A stretch of 64,000 nt of DNA from JAOUGY01 sp963785075 (GCA_963785075.1 CAWATW010000006.1:372001-436000); one strand, 5' to 3'; counted from the first letter of the stretch, positions 15,663 to 25,196 are shown. The notes: generated from the letters alone by a model not told the origin. Made by a program: numbers and translations.

Positions 15663-17240
15663 TCACCCCGTCAGGTCGAGATACCGAGCCTCCTGGATGC
15701 CGTCCAGCGACCTGAGGCCGCTGAGCTGACTGTCGGAGAGCTCCTGATCCACGTTGAGCCCCATCATGGCGGCTTCCCCGGACTCCATCGATCGGCCCAC
15801 CACCATGTTGGCGATGTTGATCCGATGGTCTCCCAGGTAGGTGCCGACACGCCCGATCACACCTGGCACATCCGAGTTGCGGACGATGAGCACGTGCTCC
15901 GAGAACGGGAGCTCGACTTCGTGTCCGAGAATCTCCACCATGATCGGGCCTTTGCGAGCGATGGTCCCGGCCAGCGAAGCCGACCCGTCTTCGAGGGCGA
16001 CCCGCAGGCACGACACGTACTCCTCCGCCTCCTCCGAGGATTCGAGATCGACCACGAGGCCGCGTTGCTCGGCGATGCTCGGCGCGTTCACGTACGACAC
16101 GGGCTCGGTGGAGTAACCGGACAGTGCCCCCTTGAGGAGCGCCAACTTCAGGGGACGGAGCTCATGGGTCGCGATCTTGCCCTCGGCACGAAGGGTGACA
16201 CGACCCGACATGTGGCCGGCGAGCCCGACGATCGCCTTGCCCAGCTGCTCTGCGAGGGGCAGATAGGCCTGCACCTCCTCGGTCACCTCCCGGCCCAGAT
16301 CGACATTCACCGCCGAGAGCACCAGTTCGCCGCGCAACGCCGCCGCAACCGCCTCCGCCGTGTCCGTTCCCGCTTTGTCCTGCGCCTCGGCGGTCGACGC
16401 CCCGAGGTGGGGTGTGACCACCACCTCGGGCAGGTCGAACAGTGGACTCTCGGTTGTCGGCTCCACCGCGAACACGTCGAGACCGACACCGGCGACGTGG
16501 CCTGAGCGGATGGCCTCGGCGAGCGCGTGCTCGTCGATGATGCCGCCACGCGATGTGTTCACGATGCGGACTCCCGGCTTGCAGCGGGCGAGATTGTCCT
16601 TGCCGAACAGCCCCTCGGTCTCCTTCGTCTTCGGCAGGTGAATGGTGATGAAGTCGGCCTGAGGAAACAACGCGTCGAGATCGACGAGTTCCACCCCGAG
16701 GCGTCGGGCCCGATCGACGGAGACGAAGGGGTCATAGGCGATGAGGCGCATCCCGAATGCGAGGCACCGTTGCGCCACCAGCGTGCCGATCTTCCCGAGT
16801 CCGATCACGCCCAACGTCTTCCCGTGCAACTCGACCCCTTGAAAGCTGCTGCGATCCCAGTCTCCGGTGATCAGCTTGCCGTGGGCACGGGGGACGTTTC
16901 GAGCCTGGCTCAACAAGAGCGCCATGGTGTGCTCTGCGGCCGAAATCGTGTTGGCGTGCGGGGCGTTGACGACCAGCACGCCACGAGCCGTGGCGGTTTC
17001 GAGGTCGATGTTGTCGACGCCGATCCCGGCCCTGCCCACGACCTGAAGAGCCGGTGCAGCCAGAAACATGTCTCTGTCGACCATGGTCGCGGACCGCACG
17101 ATGAGACCGTTGGCGTCGGCGAGTCGACGCAGCAGCTCCTGACGGTCCAGGCCCACGGCCACGTCGACCACGCACGACTCGGCCAGGGCATCGATGCCCG
17201 ACTGAGCGATGGTTTCGGCAATGACGACCTTCGGCTTCAC
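15663..17240 (-). CDS. serA: D-3-phosphoglycerate dehydrogenase
   Basis: SerA oxidises 3-phosphoglycerate with NAD+ in the first step of serine synthesis. The 525-residue length is the long actinobacterial form: a catalytic and Rossmann part (GVIGLGKIGTLVAQR; VNTSRGGIIDE; catalytic His in TPHLGASTAEAQ), an intervening ASB domain (about 315-440) and a C-terminal ACT domain (HVLIVRNSDVPGVIGRVG) through which serine inhibits in relatives. GTG 17240 is chosen because GGAG lies about ten bases upstream and homologues begin there. Convergent with the CMD pair; divergent from usp. Confidence 0.96.
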   Translation of the reverse strand: MKPKVVIAETIAQSGIDALAESCVVDVAVGLDRQELLRRLADANGLIVRSATMVDRDMFLAAPALQVVGRAGIGVDNIDLETATARGVLVVNAPHANTISAAEHTMALLLSQARNVPRAHGKLITGDWDRSSFQGVELHGKTLGVIGLGKIGTLVAQRCLAFGMRLIAYDPFVSVDRARRLGVELVDLDALFPQADFITIHLPKTKETEGLFGKDNLARCKPGVRIVNTSRGGIIDEHALAEAIRSGHVAGVGLDVFAVEPTTESPLFDLPEVVVTPHLGASTAEAQDKAGTDTAEAVAAALRGELVLSAVNVDLGREVTEEVQAYLPLAEQLGKAIVGLAGHMSGRVTLRAEGKIATHELRPLKLALLKGALSGYSTEPVSYVNAPSIAEQRGLVVDLESSEEAEEYVSCLRVALEDGSASLAGTIARKGPIMVEILGHEVELPFSEHVLIVRNSDVPGVIGRVGTYLGDHRINIANMVVGRSMESGEAAMMGLNVDQELSDSQLSGLRSLDGIQEARYLDLTG

Positions 17241-17336
17241 GTATTGCTCCGAGATGGGAAACCTGCATTGTCGTGAATCGAACGCTCGGCGACAAAGCGG
17301 CGATACCCTGTGATCACCAATATCTGGAGGAGCCCG

Positions 17337-17774
17337 ATGGGCTGGAAGCCCGCACATGTCATCGCCGCAGTCGATGGCTCGGATCAAAGCGTGGCTGCTG
17401 CACGTGCTGCAGTCGAAATCGCCCGTGACACAGGGGCAAGACTGACGTTCATCACGGTCGTACGCCCGCCCGAGGGATGGTGGGGCCTCGAAGGCGCGCC
17501 TCCGAGCCCCGAGGTCCTGGCGGAGGCGATCGCCGGTGGCCGGCGTGAGCTGAACAGCCTGATCTCGACCCTGGAGGTCACAGATCTGGAGGTGGACACT
17601 GCCGAGGAGCTGGGTGACCCCGCCGGGAAGATCATCGACCTCACCGAACAAACCGGCGCCGACCTGCTCGTCATCGGACGGAGAGGGGCGGGTCTGGTGG
17701 AACGGATGATGATGGGATCGGTCGCGGACCGCCTTGCTCACAATGCTCCGTGCCCGCTCCTGATCGTTCCGTGA
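17337..17774 (+). CDS. Universal stress protein (UspA family)
   Basis: The 145-residue protein has one Usp domain with the start HVIAAVDGSDQSVAAA and the ATP-binding signature GRRGAGLVERMMMGSVAD (G-2x-G-9x-G-S). It probably binds ATP as a dimer. ATG 17337 is chosen over 17310 because GGAGGAG (17326-17332) sits five bases upstream. TACCCT at 17304-17309 is a plausible -10 box for a short leader. Its stop overlaps the next gene (GTGA). Confidence 0.92.
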   Translation: MGWKPAHVIAAVDGSDQSVAAARAAVEIARDTGARLTFITVVRPPEGWWGLEGAPPSPEVLAEAIAGGRRELNSLISTLEVTDLEVDTAEELGDPAGKIIDLTEQTGADLLVIGRRGAGLVERMMMGSVADRLAHNAPCPLLIVP

Positions 17775-18610
17775 GTCCCGGAGCGGTAGACACTGCCGAG
17801 CGTCGGCTGAGAGACGCAATCGAGCCGTTCCACGGCCTGTGCTACTACGTGCCCGAGGTCCGGGCCCGGTACGTCGACGACCTGGGACTCCACCCGTGGT
17901 CGGCCTATTTCGCTCAACGGGCTGCACCCATGGGTGCCGTGGGCGCCGCAGTGGTCACCGCGCTGTTCTATGGATTCAGTCCCCGGCTGGTCGGGCGAAG
18001 CATCCCTGCCGTCTGGGAGTCGATCGCACCGGCGGAGGCATGGGAAGACCGAGTCCGCGGCGTCTCGGCCGCGCTCGACCGGCTGCTGAGCCATACAGAA
18101 GGCACGGAGATCGACATGGCCGCTTCGATCGCCTCCAAAGCGGTGACAGCGATGGAACCGGCAGGGCGCCCACAGGCGGCCGCCCTCGCTGCGATGGATG
18201 TGCCCGACACTCCGCTCATGCGTTTGTGGCGCGACGCCTCGGCGCTCAGAGAATATCGGGGAGATGGCCATGTGGCGGCCCTGGTGTCGCACGGGCTCGG
18301 GCCCATGGACTCGCTCATCACCTCGGCGGGGTTCTCGAACCTGTCGCTGTCGTTCCACCAGCGCGCACGAGGATGGTCCGAGGAGGAGTGGTCGGCCGGC
18401 GTCGAACATTGCCGATCGGACGGTTGGATCGACGCCGAAGACCGCCTGACCGATCGAGGATTGAAGCTCCGGCTCGACATCGAATCGACGACCGACCGGT
18501 CGATGGCCGCTGTCACGTCCGCACTCACGGAGGCCGAGATGGAGAGCCTGACCAAGACGTTGCGCGTCCTCAGTCGCCAAGTCGTCGAGGCAGGCGGATT
18601 CCCGGTCTGA
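17771..18610 (+). CDS. SCO6745/SalK-like helical protein
   Basis: The 279-residue protein resembles the actinobacterial SCO6745 family: the N-terminal AIEPFHGLCYYVPEVRARY and the central YFAQRAAPMGAVGAAVV are typical, and the last 60 residues resemble a winged-helix (WSAGVEHCRSDGWIDAEDRL). Family members are uncharacterised. The overlap of its GTG with the usp stop shows co-translation, suggesting a shared role in stress response. No signal peptide. Confidence 0.7.
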   Translation: MSPGAVDTAERRLRDAIEPFHGLCYYVPEVRARYVDDLGLHPWSAYFAQRAAPMGAVGAAVVTALFYGFSPRLVGRSIPAVWESIAPAEAWEDRVRGVSAALDRLLSHTEGTEIDMAASIASKAVTAMEPAGRPQAAALAAMDVPDTPLMRLWRDASALREYRGDGHVAALVSHGLGPMDSLITSAGFSNLSLSFHQRARGWSEEEWSAGVEHCRSDGWIDAEDRLTDRGLKLRLDIESTTDRSMAAVTSALTEAEMESLTKTLRVLSRQVVEAGGFPV

Positions 18611-18629
18611 TCCGCGATACTGGCCTTCG

Positions 18630-19532
18630 ATGACTCAAGAGCAGGAAGGCAAACACCCGCGGCCGCCGGTGGATCGGGTCACCCCCGACACCTTCGAACG
18701 GCTCGACGCGCTGAGCCGTCCACTGGCGGAACGTGTCCTCAATCGTGCCATCGCGCTCCACCATGACGAGGTCCATGGTCCGGACCGGATCACCAGGAAG
18801 CAACTGGATCAGATCGCGAAGGAGCTCGGGATCGAACCAGAGTTCGTGCAGGCGGCTCTGGTCGCCGAGCTCGAGACCGGCCGCGACGCCGACGCTCGTT
18901 CGGTCAAGGCGTTGTTTCTGGCACCCGACAGGATAACCGGGGGACGGATCGTCGAGGCCGACCGGTCCACCGTCGAACGGTCGATCATCGAATGGCTTCG
19001 CGGCGAAGAAGGTTTTCGACCGAGAAGCAAGACCGGGTCCGGGTACAAGTGGGAGCGAGACGACCACTGGGCCACCAAGCTCAGAATGTCCTTCGGCGGA
19101 AGCAAGCCTTCGCTGCGCGGCCTGAAGACGGTCACCCACCGACACACCGACCTCGGTGACGGCCGCCACCTCGTGGAGCTGGACGCCGACGCCAAGGTGG
19201 TGTCGATGACCGGAGCCGGACTCATCGCCGGCTTCGGAGCGGCGTCGGTGCTCGGCGGGGTGGCTGCTGCTGCGGGTGTGGCCGGGGGCAACGACCTCGC
19301 CCAGTTCCTCACCGCCATGGTGCCCACCGCCGTCACCGGACTGGCGGCGGGACTGATCACTGCCAAGACCTGGTCGGCGAGCATCAGGCGGGGAATCGAC
19401 CGTGCATTGGACGGCATCACATCCCCGGAGCTCCATCACAGCCGGCGCTCGAGGACGAAACGGAACCGGAAGACCGGCATCGCCAGGGTGCTCGACGACA
19501 TCGGCGACGCCATCGAGGACCTCTTCGACTGA
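18630..19532 (+). CDS. Hypothetical protein with two membrane helices
   Basis: The 300-residue product has a helical N-terminal half (HGPDRITRKQLDQIAKELGI, like a small DNA- or protein-binding module), a mixed middle, two consecutive membrane segments (GLIAGFGAASVLGGVAAAAG and FLTAMVPTAVTGLAAGLITA) and a basic Arg/Lys-rich tail (RRSRTKRNRKTG). GATACT lies eight bases before the ATG. Family and function are not recognised. Confidence 0.65.
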   Translation: MTQEQEGKHPRPPVDRVTPDTFERLDALSRPLAERVLNRAIALHHDEVHGPDRITRKQLDQIAKELGIEPEFVQAALVAELETGRDADARSVKALFLAPDRITGGRIVEADRSTVERSIIEWLRGEEGFRPRSKTGSGYKWERDDHWATKLRMSFGGSKPSLRGLKTVTHRHTDLGDGRHLVELDADAKVVSMTGAGLIAGFGAASVLGGVAAAAGVAGGNDLAQFLTAMVPTAVTGLAAGLITAKTWSASIRRGIDRALDGITSPELHHSRRSRTKRNRKTGIARVLDDIGDAIEDLFD

Positions 19533-19617
19533 TCAAGCGGTGAGATCGCCGCCCGCGGCGAGTCGCAACGGTGTCGGACCTCGACCGAAGGCGCTTCGAT
19601 TCTCCGGCCCGGGACCG

Positions 19618-20598
19618 TCACTCCAGGGCCGGGAGAACCTCGGCCGCAAACAGCTCCAAGCCGGATGTGTCGTGGCCCGCCTCGGCGAAGTAGCAGATCG
19701 CATAGCTCATACCTGCCCCGACCCAGGGTTCCAGCTTTTCGACGAGCTGCCCCGGGGTCCCGGAACACTCCGCGAACATCGCCCTCACCTTGGCGGCCCG
19801 ATCGGCGTCGACGTACCGGCCGTAGTGAGCTTCGATCCAGTCGAGACGTTTGGCGACCTCGACCTCGGTGGGCTCACACACGACATTGAAGTTCGACGAT
19901 CGCACGATCGCTGTGAAGTCCCTTCCCACGTCGGAACAGTGGCCGTCCAGCACCTCGGACTTGTGTACGAACTCCTCGAGATCCACTCCGAAATTCGTGT
20001 AGTCGGCGTGTCGGGCTGCCACGTTGAGCGTGAGTTGCTCCCCTCCCCCTGCGATCCACAGCGGGACGTGAGGGTCCTGGACCGGTTTGGGTTGGCAGAT
20101 GGCCCCGTCGAGCGTGTAGTACTTCCCGTCGTAGCTGACCTCGTCCTCGGTCCACATGCGGCGCATGATCTCCACTCCCTCGCGGAGCTGACCGATCCGC
20201 ACCGACGCCTTCGGGAACTCGTATCCGTATCCGAGGTACTCCTTCTCGTACCATCCGGCGCCGATACCCATCTCGAGCCGTCCGTTCGAGATCACGTCGA
20301 TCGTGGCAGCCACCTTCGCCAGATAGGACGGTGGCCGGTAGGAGTTGCAGGTGCACATCTGCCCGAGGCGAACGGTCGACGTGACCGCCGCCAACGCTCC
20401 CATCAGCGTCCACGCCTCGTAGGTGACCTCCTGGGTCGCAACCGGGACCGTGTGGAAGTGGTCGTACACCCACGCCGACTCGTAGCCGGAGGCCTCGATG
20501 GTCGTCGCCACCGCCGTCATGGTCGCCCAATGCCGATCACGGTCGATGTCGACGAGGTCGAGTCGCCAACCTTGCGGAACGAATGCGCCTGCTCTCAT
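19618..20598 (-). CDS. LLM-class F420-dependent oxidoreductase
   Basis: The 326-residue TIM-barrel protein belongs to the bacterial-luciferase-like family. ASGYESAWVYDHFHTVP, the CTCNSYRPPSYLAKVAAT segment and ISNGRLEMGIGAGWYEKEY are hallmarks of its F420-using actinobacterial branch. It probably transfers hydride between F420 and an unknown organic substrate. An F420-biosynthesis gene (fbiD) lies nearby at 23191. The ATG is preceded by TAGGCT at six bases, so the transcript is probably leaderless. Confidence 0.88.
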   Translation of the reverse strand: MRAGAFVPQGWRLDLVDIDRDRHWATMTAVATTIEASGYESAWVYDHFHTVPVATQEVTYEAWTLMGALAAVTSTVRLGQMCTCNSYRPPSYLAKVAATIDVISNGRLEMGIGAGWYEKEYLGYGYEFPKASVRIGQLREGVEIMRRMWTEDEVSYDGKYYTLDGAICQPKPVQDPHVPLWIAGGGEQLTLNVAARHADYTNFGVDLEEFVHKSEVLDGHCSDVGRDFTAIVRSSNFNVVCEPTEVEVAKRLDWIEAHYGRYVDADRAAKVRAMFAECSGTPGQLVEKLEPWVGAGMSYAICYFAEAGHDTSGLELFAAEVLPALE

Positions 20599-20604
20599 AG
20601 GCAG

Positions 20605-20610
20605 AGCCTA
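20605..20610 (-). promoter_or_regulatory. -10 box of the LLM oxidoreductase gene (leaderless)
   Basis: TAGGCT lies six bases before ATG 20598 and matches the spacing at murA, pgpA and bpa. Confidence 0.55.
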
Positions 20611-20642
20611 CGGCCTCCACCGGAGGTCGTTGAGCAGTCGTC

Positions 20643-20705
20643 CGGTCTCCGGTCGCCAGTCCCCGGTCTCCGGTCCCCAGTCCCCAGTCGCCGGTCCCCG
20701 GTCCA
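20643..20705. repeat. 7-bp tandem repeat array, unit C(G/A)GTCNC, nine copies
   Basis: Nine heptamers run without interruption (CGGTCTC, CGGTCGC, CAGTCCC, CGGTCTC, CGGTCCC, CAGTCCC, CAGTCGC, CGGTCCC, CGGTCCA) in a divergent intergenic region. In another phase the unit is CCCCAGT/CCCCGGT, like the heptamer repeats of filamentous cyanobacteria. Confidence 0.92.
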
Positions 20706-20788
20706 CCGCCCACGTTGGATCCACGATCGCCGTCCACGTTGGCCATCGCCAGAGCCGCCTGCGTCGACTTCCGATCGGTCAGGGGCAG

Positions 20789-20794
20789 TAGCCT
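20789..20794 (+). promoter_or_regulatory. -10 box of the second S9 peptidase gene (leaderless)
   Basis: TAGCCT lies six bases before ATG 20801. Confidence 0.55.
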
Positions 20795-20800
20795 CGCGGG

Positions 20801-22739
20801 ATGCCCAACCCGCTCACCGCTGAAGCTCTCTGGACTATTCCACGGGTGGGGACGCCGACCGTGGCCGGGGGCCGCATCGTCGTGCCGGTCACCACTGCCG
20901 ACGTCGACGCCAACACCACCGAGACGACGTTGTGGGAGGTGTTCGCAGACGGCCGCTCCGCCCGGACGCTCACCGCCTCGAACGCTTCTCGCCCTTCACT
21001 GTCGCCTGACGGGAGCCGGTTGGCGTTTGTGCGCAAGGTGGACGAGCGCCGACAGATCCATGTGATGCCGATGGACGGCGGCGAGGCGACTGCGCTCACG
21101 GATCTTCCCCTCGGCGTGATCGGCGCCAAGTGGTTCCCGTCGGGAGAGTCCGTCGCCGTCCTCGCCCTGGTGTTCGACGAGCACCCGGACATCGAGGCGT
21201 CCCGGGTGGAGCGCGATCGGCGTGCCGAGCAGAAGCACTCCGCCAAGGTCAGCGACCGAGCGGTCTTCCGGTACTGGGACCGATGGCTCGACGGAGGTGA
21301 GGTGCCACACATCTTCAAGGTGGACGTGGAGGGCGGGCACGGCACCGATCTCACCCCGACCTCACGCCGGTGGATGAGGTGGGACAACACCTTCGACCCG
21401 CTCGACGACGTCGACATCTCTCCAGACGGCCGGTTGCTGGCGTGGTGCGCCGACAGGTCGGAGTTCCCGCATGGCGAGATCCGATGGTCGCTGTTCACCA
21501 CCGATGTGGGGTCGCTCGCTGAGCGTTCGCTGACACCGGAACACGAGGGGCATGCTTCCCATCCCCGCTTCGACCCTGCGGGTGGCGCCGTCGTGTACGG
21601 GCGCACGGAGGATCCACACTTCTACGCCGACCGCGTGCACCTCATCCGCCACGACCTCGGCTCCGGTTCCGAGACCGATCTCACACCGGACTGGGATCGA
21701 TCGCCGACCAACTGGTTCTTCGACGGCGCCGATCTGGTCATGGAGGCGGAGGACGATGCCCGGCAACCGCTGTGGCGTTTGACCGAGGACGGCGCGATCG
21801 GCGAGGTTGCCCGGCAGGGGACCATCTCCGGAACGTCGCGGCTCGGGGAGCGACGCTACGTCGCTGTGCGGAGCACCATCGTCAGTCCACCCGAGGTTGT
21901 GATGGTGGGCGACGGGGTGATCGACCCGCTCAGCGATTTCACGACTCGATCCCTGGCGGACCGCGACCTCCCGACGGTGTCGGAGTTCCGGTTCATCGGC
22001 GCCGCCAACCGAGAGATTCAGATGTGGGTGGTCACGGCCGCCGGTGCGCCGGCAGGGCCCGGTCCGGTCGTCCACATGATCCACGGAGGCCCCCACGGGG
22101 CATGGACCGATGTATGGCACTGGCGGTGGAACCCGGCCGTGTTCTGCGGATCGGGCCGTCGAGCCGCTCTCGTCAACTTCCACGGCTCCACATCGTGGGG
22201 CCAGAGATTTCGCCGCTTCCATTCGAGGGGAGTGGGGCGACAGGCCGGCAGCCGACATCGAAGCCGCCACGGATCGGTTGATCGCCGAAGGCATCGCCGA
22301 CCCCGAGCGAATCGCCATCGCCGGCGGCTCGTACGGAGGCTATCTCGTGGCGTGGCTCGTGGGTCGAACCGACCGCTACGGCTGTGCGGTCGCGCACGCC
22401 GCAGTCACAGACCTTCCCAACATGTACGCCTCTGACGTCACCTCGGGACGGGCCGACGCATACGGCGCAGAGGTCTGGACCGACCTCGAGCGCGTGAACC
22501 GCTGGAGTCCCGCCGCCCACGCCAGTGGCTACTCCACTCCGACGTTGGTCATCCATGGCGAGAAGGACTACCGGGTGCCGGTCGGCCAGGGTCTCGAGCT
22601 CTACGGAGTCCTCAAGGCCAAGGGAGTCGAGGCTCGCCTGGTCTACTACCCGGACGAGAACCATTGGATTCTCACACCCGCCAACTCGATCCATTGGTAC
22701 GGCGAAGTGACCGACTGGATCGCTCGGTTCACCGATTGA
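20801..22739 (+). pseudogene. S9-family peptidase interrupted by a one-base frameshift
   Basis: Two frames together encode a complete S9 peptidase of about 645 residues. The first frame gives the propeller (LSPDGSRLAFV) and the entry to the hydrolase domain (VVHMIHGGPHGAW, NFHGSTSWGQ). The second resumes at DFAASIRGEWGDRP and contains the catalytic set: Ser in GGSYGGYLVAW, Asp in IHGEKDYRVP and His in DENHW. An extra A at about 22205 (CAG-A-GAT) explains the shift. Both halves are well conserved on either side, so the lesion is recent or an assembly error. A short leaderless start (TAGCCT, six bases) is present. Confidence 0.85.
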
Positions 22740-22753
22740 CCGCCGAACGACAA

Positions 22754-22779
22754 CGGGGCCCGTCCTGCGACGAGCCCCG
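22754..22779. terminator. Possible bidirectional hairpin terminator
   Basis: CGGGGC (22754-22759) and GCCCCG (22774-22779) can pair across a 14-base loop between convergent genes. No T tract follows. Confidence 0.4.
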
Positions 22780-22806
22780 GGTCGGGGAGGATGGAGACCG
22801 ATCGGG

Positions 22807-23091
22807 TCAGAGGGTCACGTCGACTCCGCGCCAGAAGGCGACGCGGTCGGCGATCTGACTGGCAGCTTCCTTGGGAGCCGGATAGACCCAGGCTGCGCCT
22901 GGGTTCCGAACTCCGTCGACCACCACGTCGTAGTACGACGCCTCGCCCTTCCAAGGGCAGGTCGACTTCAGGGGCGAATCCGCCAGGAATTCACGCTTCA
23001 CCGAGTCGGCCGGGAAGTAGTGGTTGCCCTCGACGACGATCGTCTCGCCGCTCTCGGCAATCACGGTTCCGTTCCAGGTTGCTTTCGCCAA
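22807..23091 (-). CDS. DUF427 domain protein
   Basis: The 94-residue product consists of one DUF427 domain: WNGTVIAES near the start, then VVEGNHYFPADSV, STCPWKGEASYYDV and AAWVYPAPKEAA. TTG 23091 is chosen because GGAAGAGG lies six bases upstream and the domain begins there. The biochemical role of the family is unknown. Confidence 0.9.
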   Translation of the reverse strand: MAKATWNGTVIAESGETIVVEGNHYFPADSVKREFLADSPLKSTCPWKGEASYYDVVVDGVRNPGAAWVYPAPKEAASQIADRVAFWRGVDVTL

Positions 23092-23176
23092 CGTGTGCCT
23101 CTTCCGTCCGGTCACGCCATGGAACGCATTCGGGGGCCACGGTATTCCACCGTCGCAGCAGTCTCGGATTCGCAAT

Positions 23177-23182
23177 TAGCCT
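23177..23182 (+). promoter_or_regulatory. -10 box of fbiD (leaderless)
   Basis: TAGCCT lies eight bases before ATG 23191. Confidence 0.5.
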
Positions 23183-23190
23183 CGCCCTCA

Positions 23191-23805
23191 ATGCGATCAC
23201 TCCTGCGGTCGGTGACGGCGGCGATCCCGGTGAAGCCCTTCGACGACGCCAAACGACGCCTCTCGGAGGTCCTGGACGCCGACGGCCGAAGGTCGGTGAG
23301 CGAGCAACTGGCGCGCCGGACGGTTCAGACCGTTCGTGCAGCCGGTGTCGAACCGCTCGTGCTGTCGGCCGACGATGGTGTGACGAGGTGGGCTCGGAAC
23401 GAGGGAGTCGAGGTGTTGCTCGACCGCGGATCGAGCTTGAACGTGGCCGCTACCGCCGCCCGCGATCGAATCCTCGACACGGGCAGCTCCTGGATGATCG
23501 TGCACGCCGATCTTCCGTTGCTGTCGGTGGCCGACGTGTTCGACGCCGCGCGGCTCCTGGCAGACGGCAGGGCCGTCATCGCCCCGTCCTCGGACGGAGG
23601 GACGAGCATGATCGGTGCGGCCCAGCACGTGAGGTTCGACTACGGGCTCGGCAGCTTCCATCGACATCTCGCGGCTCTCGCATCGGCCGACCCGAGGGTC
23701 ATCATCAGCGTTGGCTGGGCACTTGATCTCGACACCCCGACCGATTTGACCGCGGCCCTCCGCCACCGGGATGGCGCTTGGCTCAGCGCTCTTCGGCTCT
23801 CCTGA
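23191..23805 (+). CDS. fbiD: 2-phospho-L-lactate / phosphoenolpyruvate guanylyltransferase (CofC/FbiD)
   Basis: CofC/FbiD makes the GDP-activated three-carbon precursor of coenzyme F420. The 204-residue product starts with the family motif AAIPVKPFDDAKRRLSEVL. It also has IVHADLPLLSVADV (metal-binding HADLP) and IAPSSDGGTSM (the usual S-D-x-G-T-N/S-x-L/M element). It agrees with the F420-type LLM oxidoreductase upstream and with an F420-producing actinobacterium. The 3' end overlaps the convergent SLH gene by 23 bases. Confidence 0.9.
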   Translation: MRSLLRSVTAAIPVKPFDDAKRRLSEVLDADGRRSVSEQLARRTVQTVRAAGVEPLVLSADDGVTRWARNEGVEVLLDRGSSLNVAATAARDRILDTGSSWMIVHADLPLLSVADVFDAARLLADGRAVIAPSSDGGTSMIGAAQHVRFDYGLGSFHRHLAALASADPRVIISVGWALDLDTPTDLTAALRHRDGAWLSALRLS

Positions 23806-25150
23806 GGAACGCTGCCATCTGCCCTCGAGTGATGGGATCGTCGGAGCAGAACGAGGAGTCGCTGCAACCGGCAGTGATGCCCGAAGCCGCCAGCCGATTG
23901 ATGTCGGATTCGAACACCGACCCATCGTCGTCGGCGAAGAAGTCCGAATCGGTGGCGGGGAGGTCGTACGCTCGAGTGAGGAACGCCGCCATCTGTCCCC
24001 GGGTCACCCCCTCGTCGGGACAGAATCTGGTCGGAGTACAGCCTTGCGTGACCTCCGATGCCGCCAACGCATCGATGTCTCCCTCGAACACCGAGTTGTC
24101 GTCGTCGGTGAAGTAGTCGCCGGTGTCTCCCGGAAGACTCTGGGCTCGTCCGATGAATGCCGCCATCTGTCCGCGTGTCACCGGATCGTCGGGACAGAAG
24201 AGCGTGTCGCTGCACCCCTGTGTGATCCCGCTGGCGAACAGCCACTCGATGTCGGACTCGAAGACCGAGTTGTCATCGTCGGCAAAGGTGCCCACCCAGA
24301 CATCCCGATCGTCACAGCCGACCCTCTCGGGGCCCAGCGCCAGCGAGTCGAAGTGAATCTCGAGACGGGTGGGCGTGGAGTTCCCCCCGTAGTACACGTC
24401 GAACCAGAACATGTCGACGTCGAGGCCACCCTCGTTCGAGCGGCGCCAGGCGAAGTCCGACCTCGAGAACGCCGGATCGCCGTCGACCCATCCCTCCAGT
24501 GTCCCGTCGTTCACACCAGGGGTGTTGAGATCGATGTGACCTTCCACGCAATACCACTTCCCGTGGTCGAGGAGGGCAACGTCGTCATCCCAGGTGAGGA
24601 TGTCACCACGGTTGGACGGTCCATCGAGGTGATAGGTGTAGAACCCGAGCAGTGTCTTGTCGGAAGGCCCGTCCTGGTACAGCCCGAGGTCGTCCTCGTA
24701 GTCGCGGGAGAAGAGCATCCTGGCACTCCAGCACGGATTCGCCTCGGTGGACGGCCGCCCGCCGAGGCAGTTGTAGGTGTAGAGGTTGGCGGGGCCCGGG
24801 AGCTTGCCGCGGTCGGGAGGATTGACCCGGAATCCGATCGGGAACTTGACGTAGTACCGCCAGTACAGCTCTTCGGGTGCGGTGATCCCATGGTCCTCGA
24901 ACGTCCATCGACCCGAGGCGCCCCAATGGCCGTCGGCCGGGATCACTGCACGGGTACCGGCACCGACATGCCCCTCGTCGAGCGATTCGAAGGTGTCGAC
25001 CAGCTCGGTGAAGGTCTGGTTGGCGTCTGTCTCGAAATCCTCGTCGAGGTAGGGGTCGGCGGCGGCGGCAGGCAGGGCGGCTGCGAACAACAGCCCGGCC
25101 ACCACAGCCATGAGCCACGGACGAGTTCGAACACGGCGGAAACGGTTCAT
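23783..25150 (-). CDS. Secreted polysaccharide-lyase-like protein with three SLH-like repeats
   Basis: The 455-residue protein has a signal peptide (AVVAGLLFAAALPAAAA). A beta-jelly-roll domain at about 30-270 has the landmarks of polysaccharide lyase family 14/20-like folds (ELYWRYYVKFPIGF, RGKLPGPANLY, KWYCVEGHIDL, DMFWFDVYYGG). Three repeats of about 50 residues then resemble S-layer homology modules with a cysteine pair (GITQGCSDTLFCPDDPVTRG and variants). It is probably held at the cell surface and binds or cleaves uronic-acid polymers. ATG 25150 is favoured because AGGGGG lies six bases upstream. Confidence 0.75.
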   Translation of the reverse strand: MNRFRRVRTRPWLMAVVAGLLFAAALPAAAADPYLDEDFETDANQTFTELVDTFESLDEGHVGAGTRAVIPADGHWGASGRWTFEDHGITAPEELYWRYYVKFPIGFRVNPPDRGKLPGPANLYTYNCLGGRPSTEANPCWSARMLFSRDYEDDLGLYQDGPSDKTLLGFYTYHLDGPSNRGDILTWDDDVALLDHGKWYCVEGHIDLNTPGVNDGTLEGWVDGDPAFSRSDFAWRRSNEGGLDVDMFWFDVYYGGNSTPTRLEIHFDSLALGPERVGCDDRDVWVGTFADDDNSVFESDIEWLFASGITQGCSDTLFCPDDPVTRGQMAAFIGRAQSLPGDTGDYFTDDDNSVFEGDIDALAASEVTQGCTPTRFCPDEGVTRGQMAAFLTRAYDLPATDSDFFADDDGSVFESDINRLAASGITAGCSDSSFCSDDPITRGQMAAFLRRAEER

Positions 25151-25196
25151 GAACATCCCCCTGGAGCGGATCGAAACAGCGTAGGTCGAAACGGCT

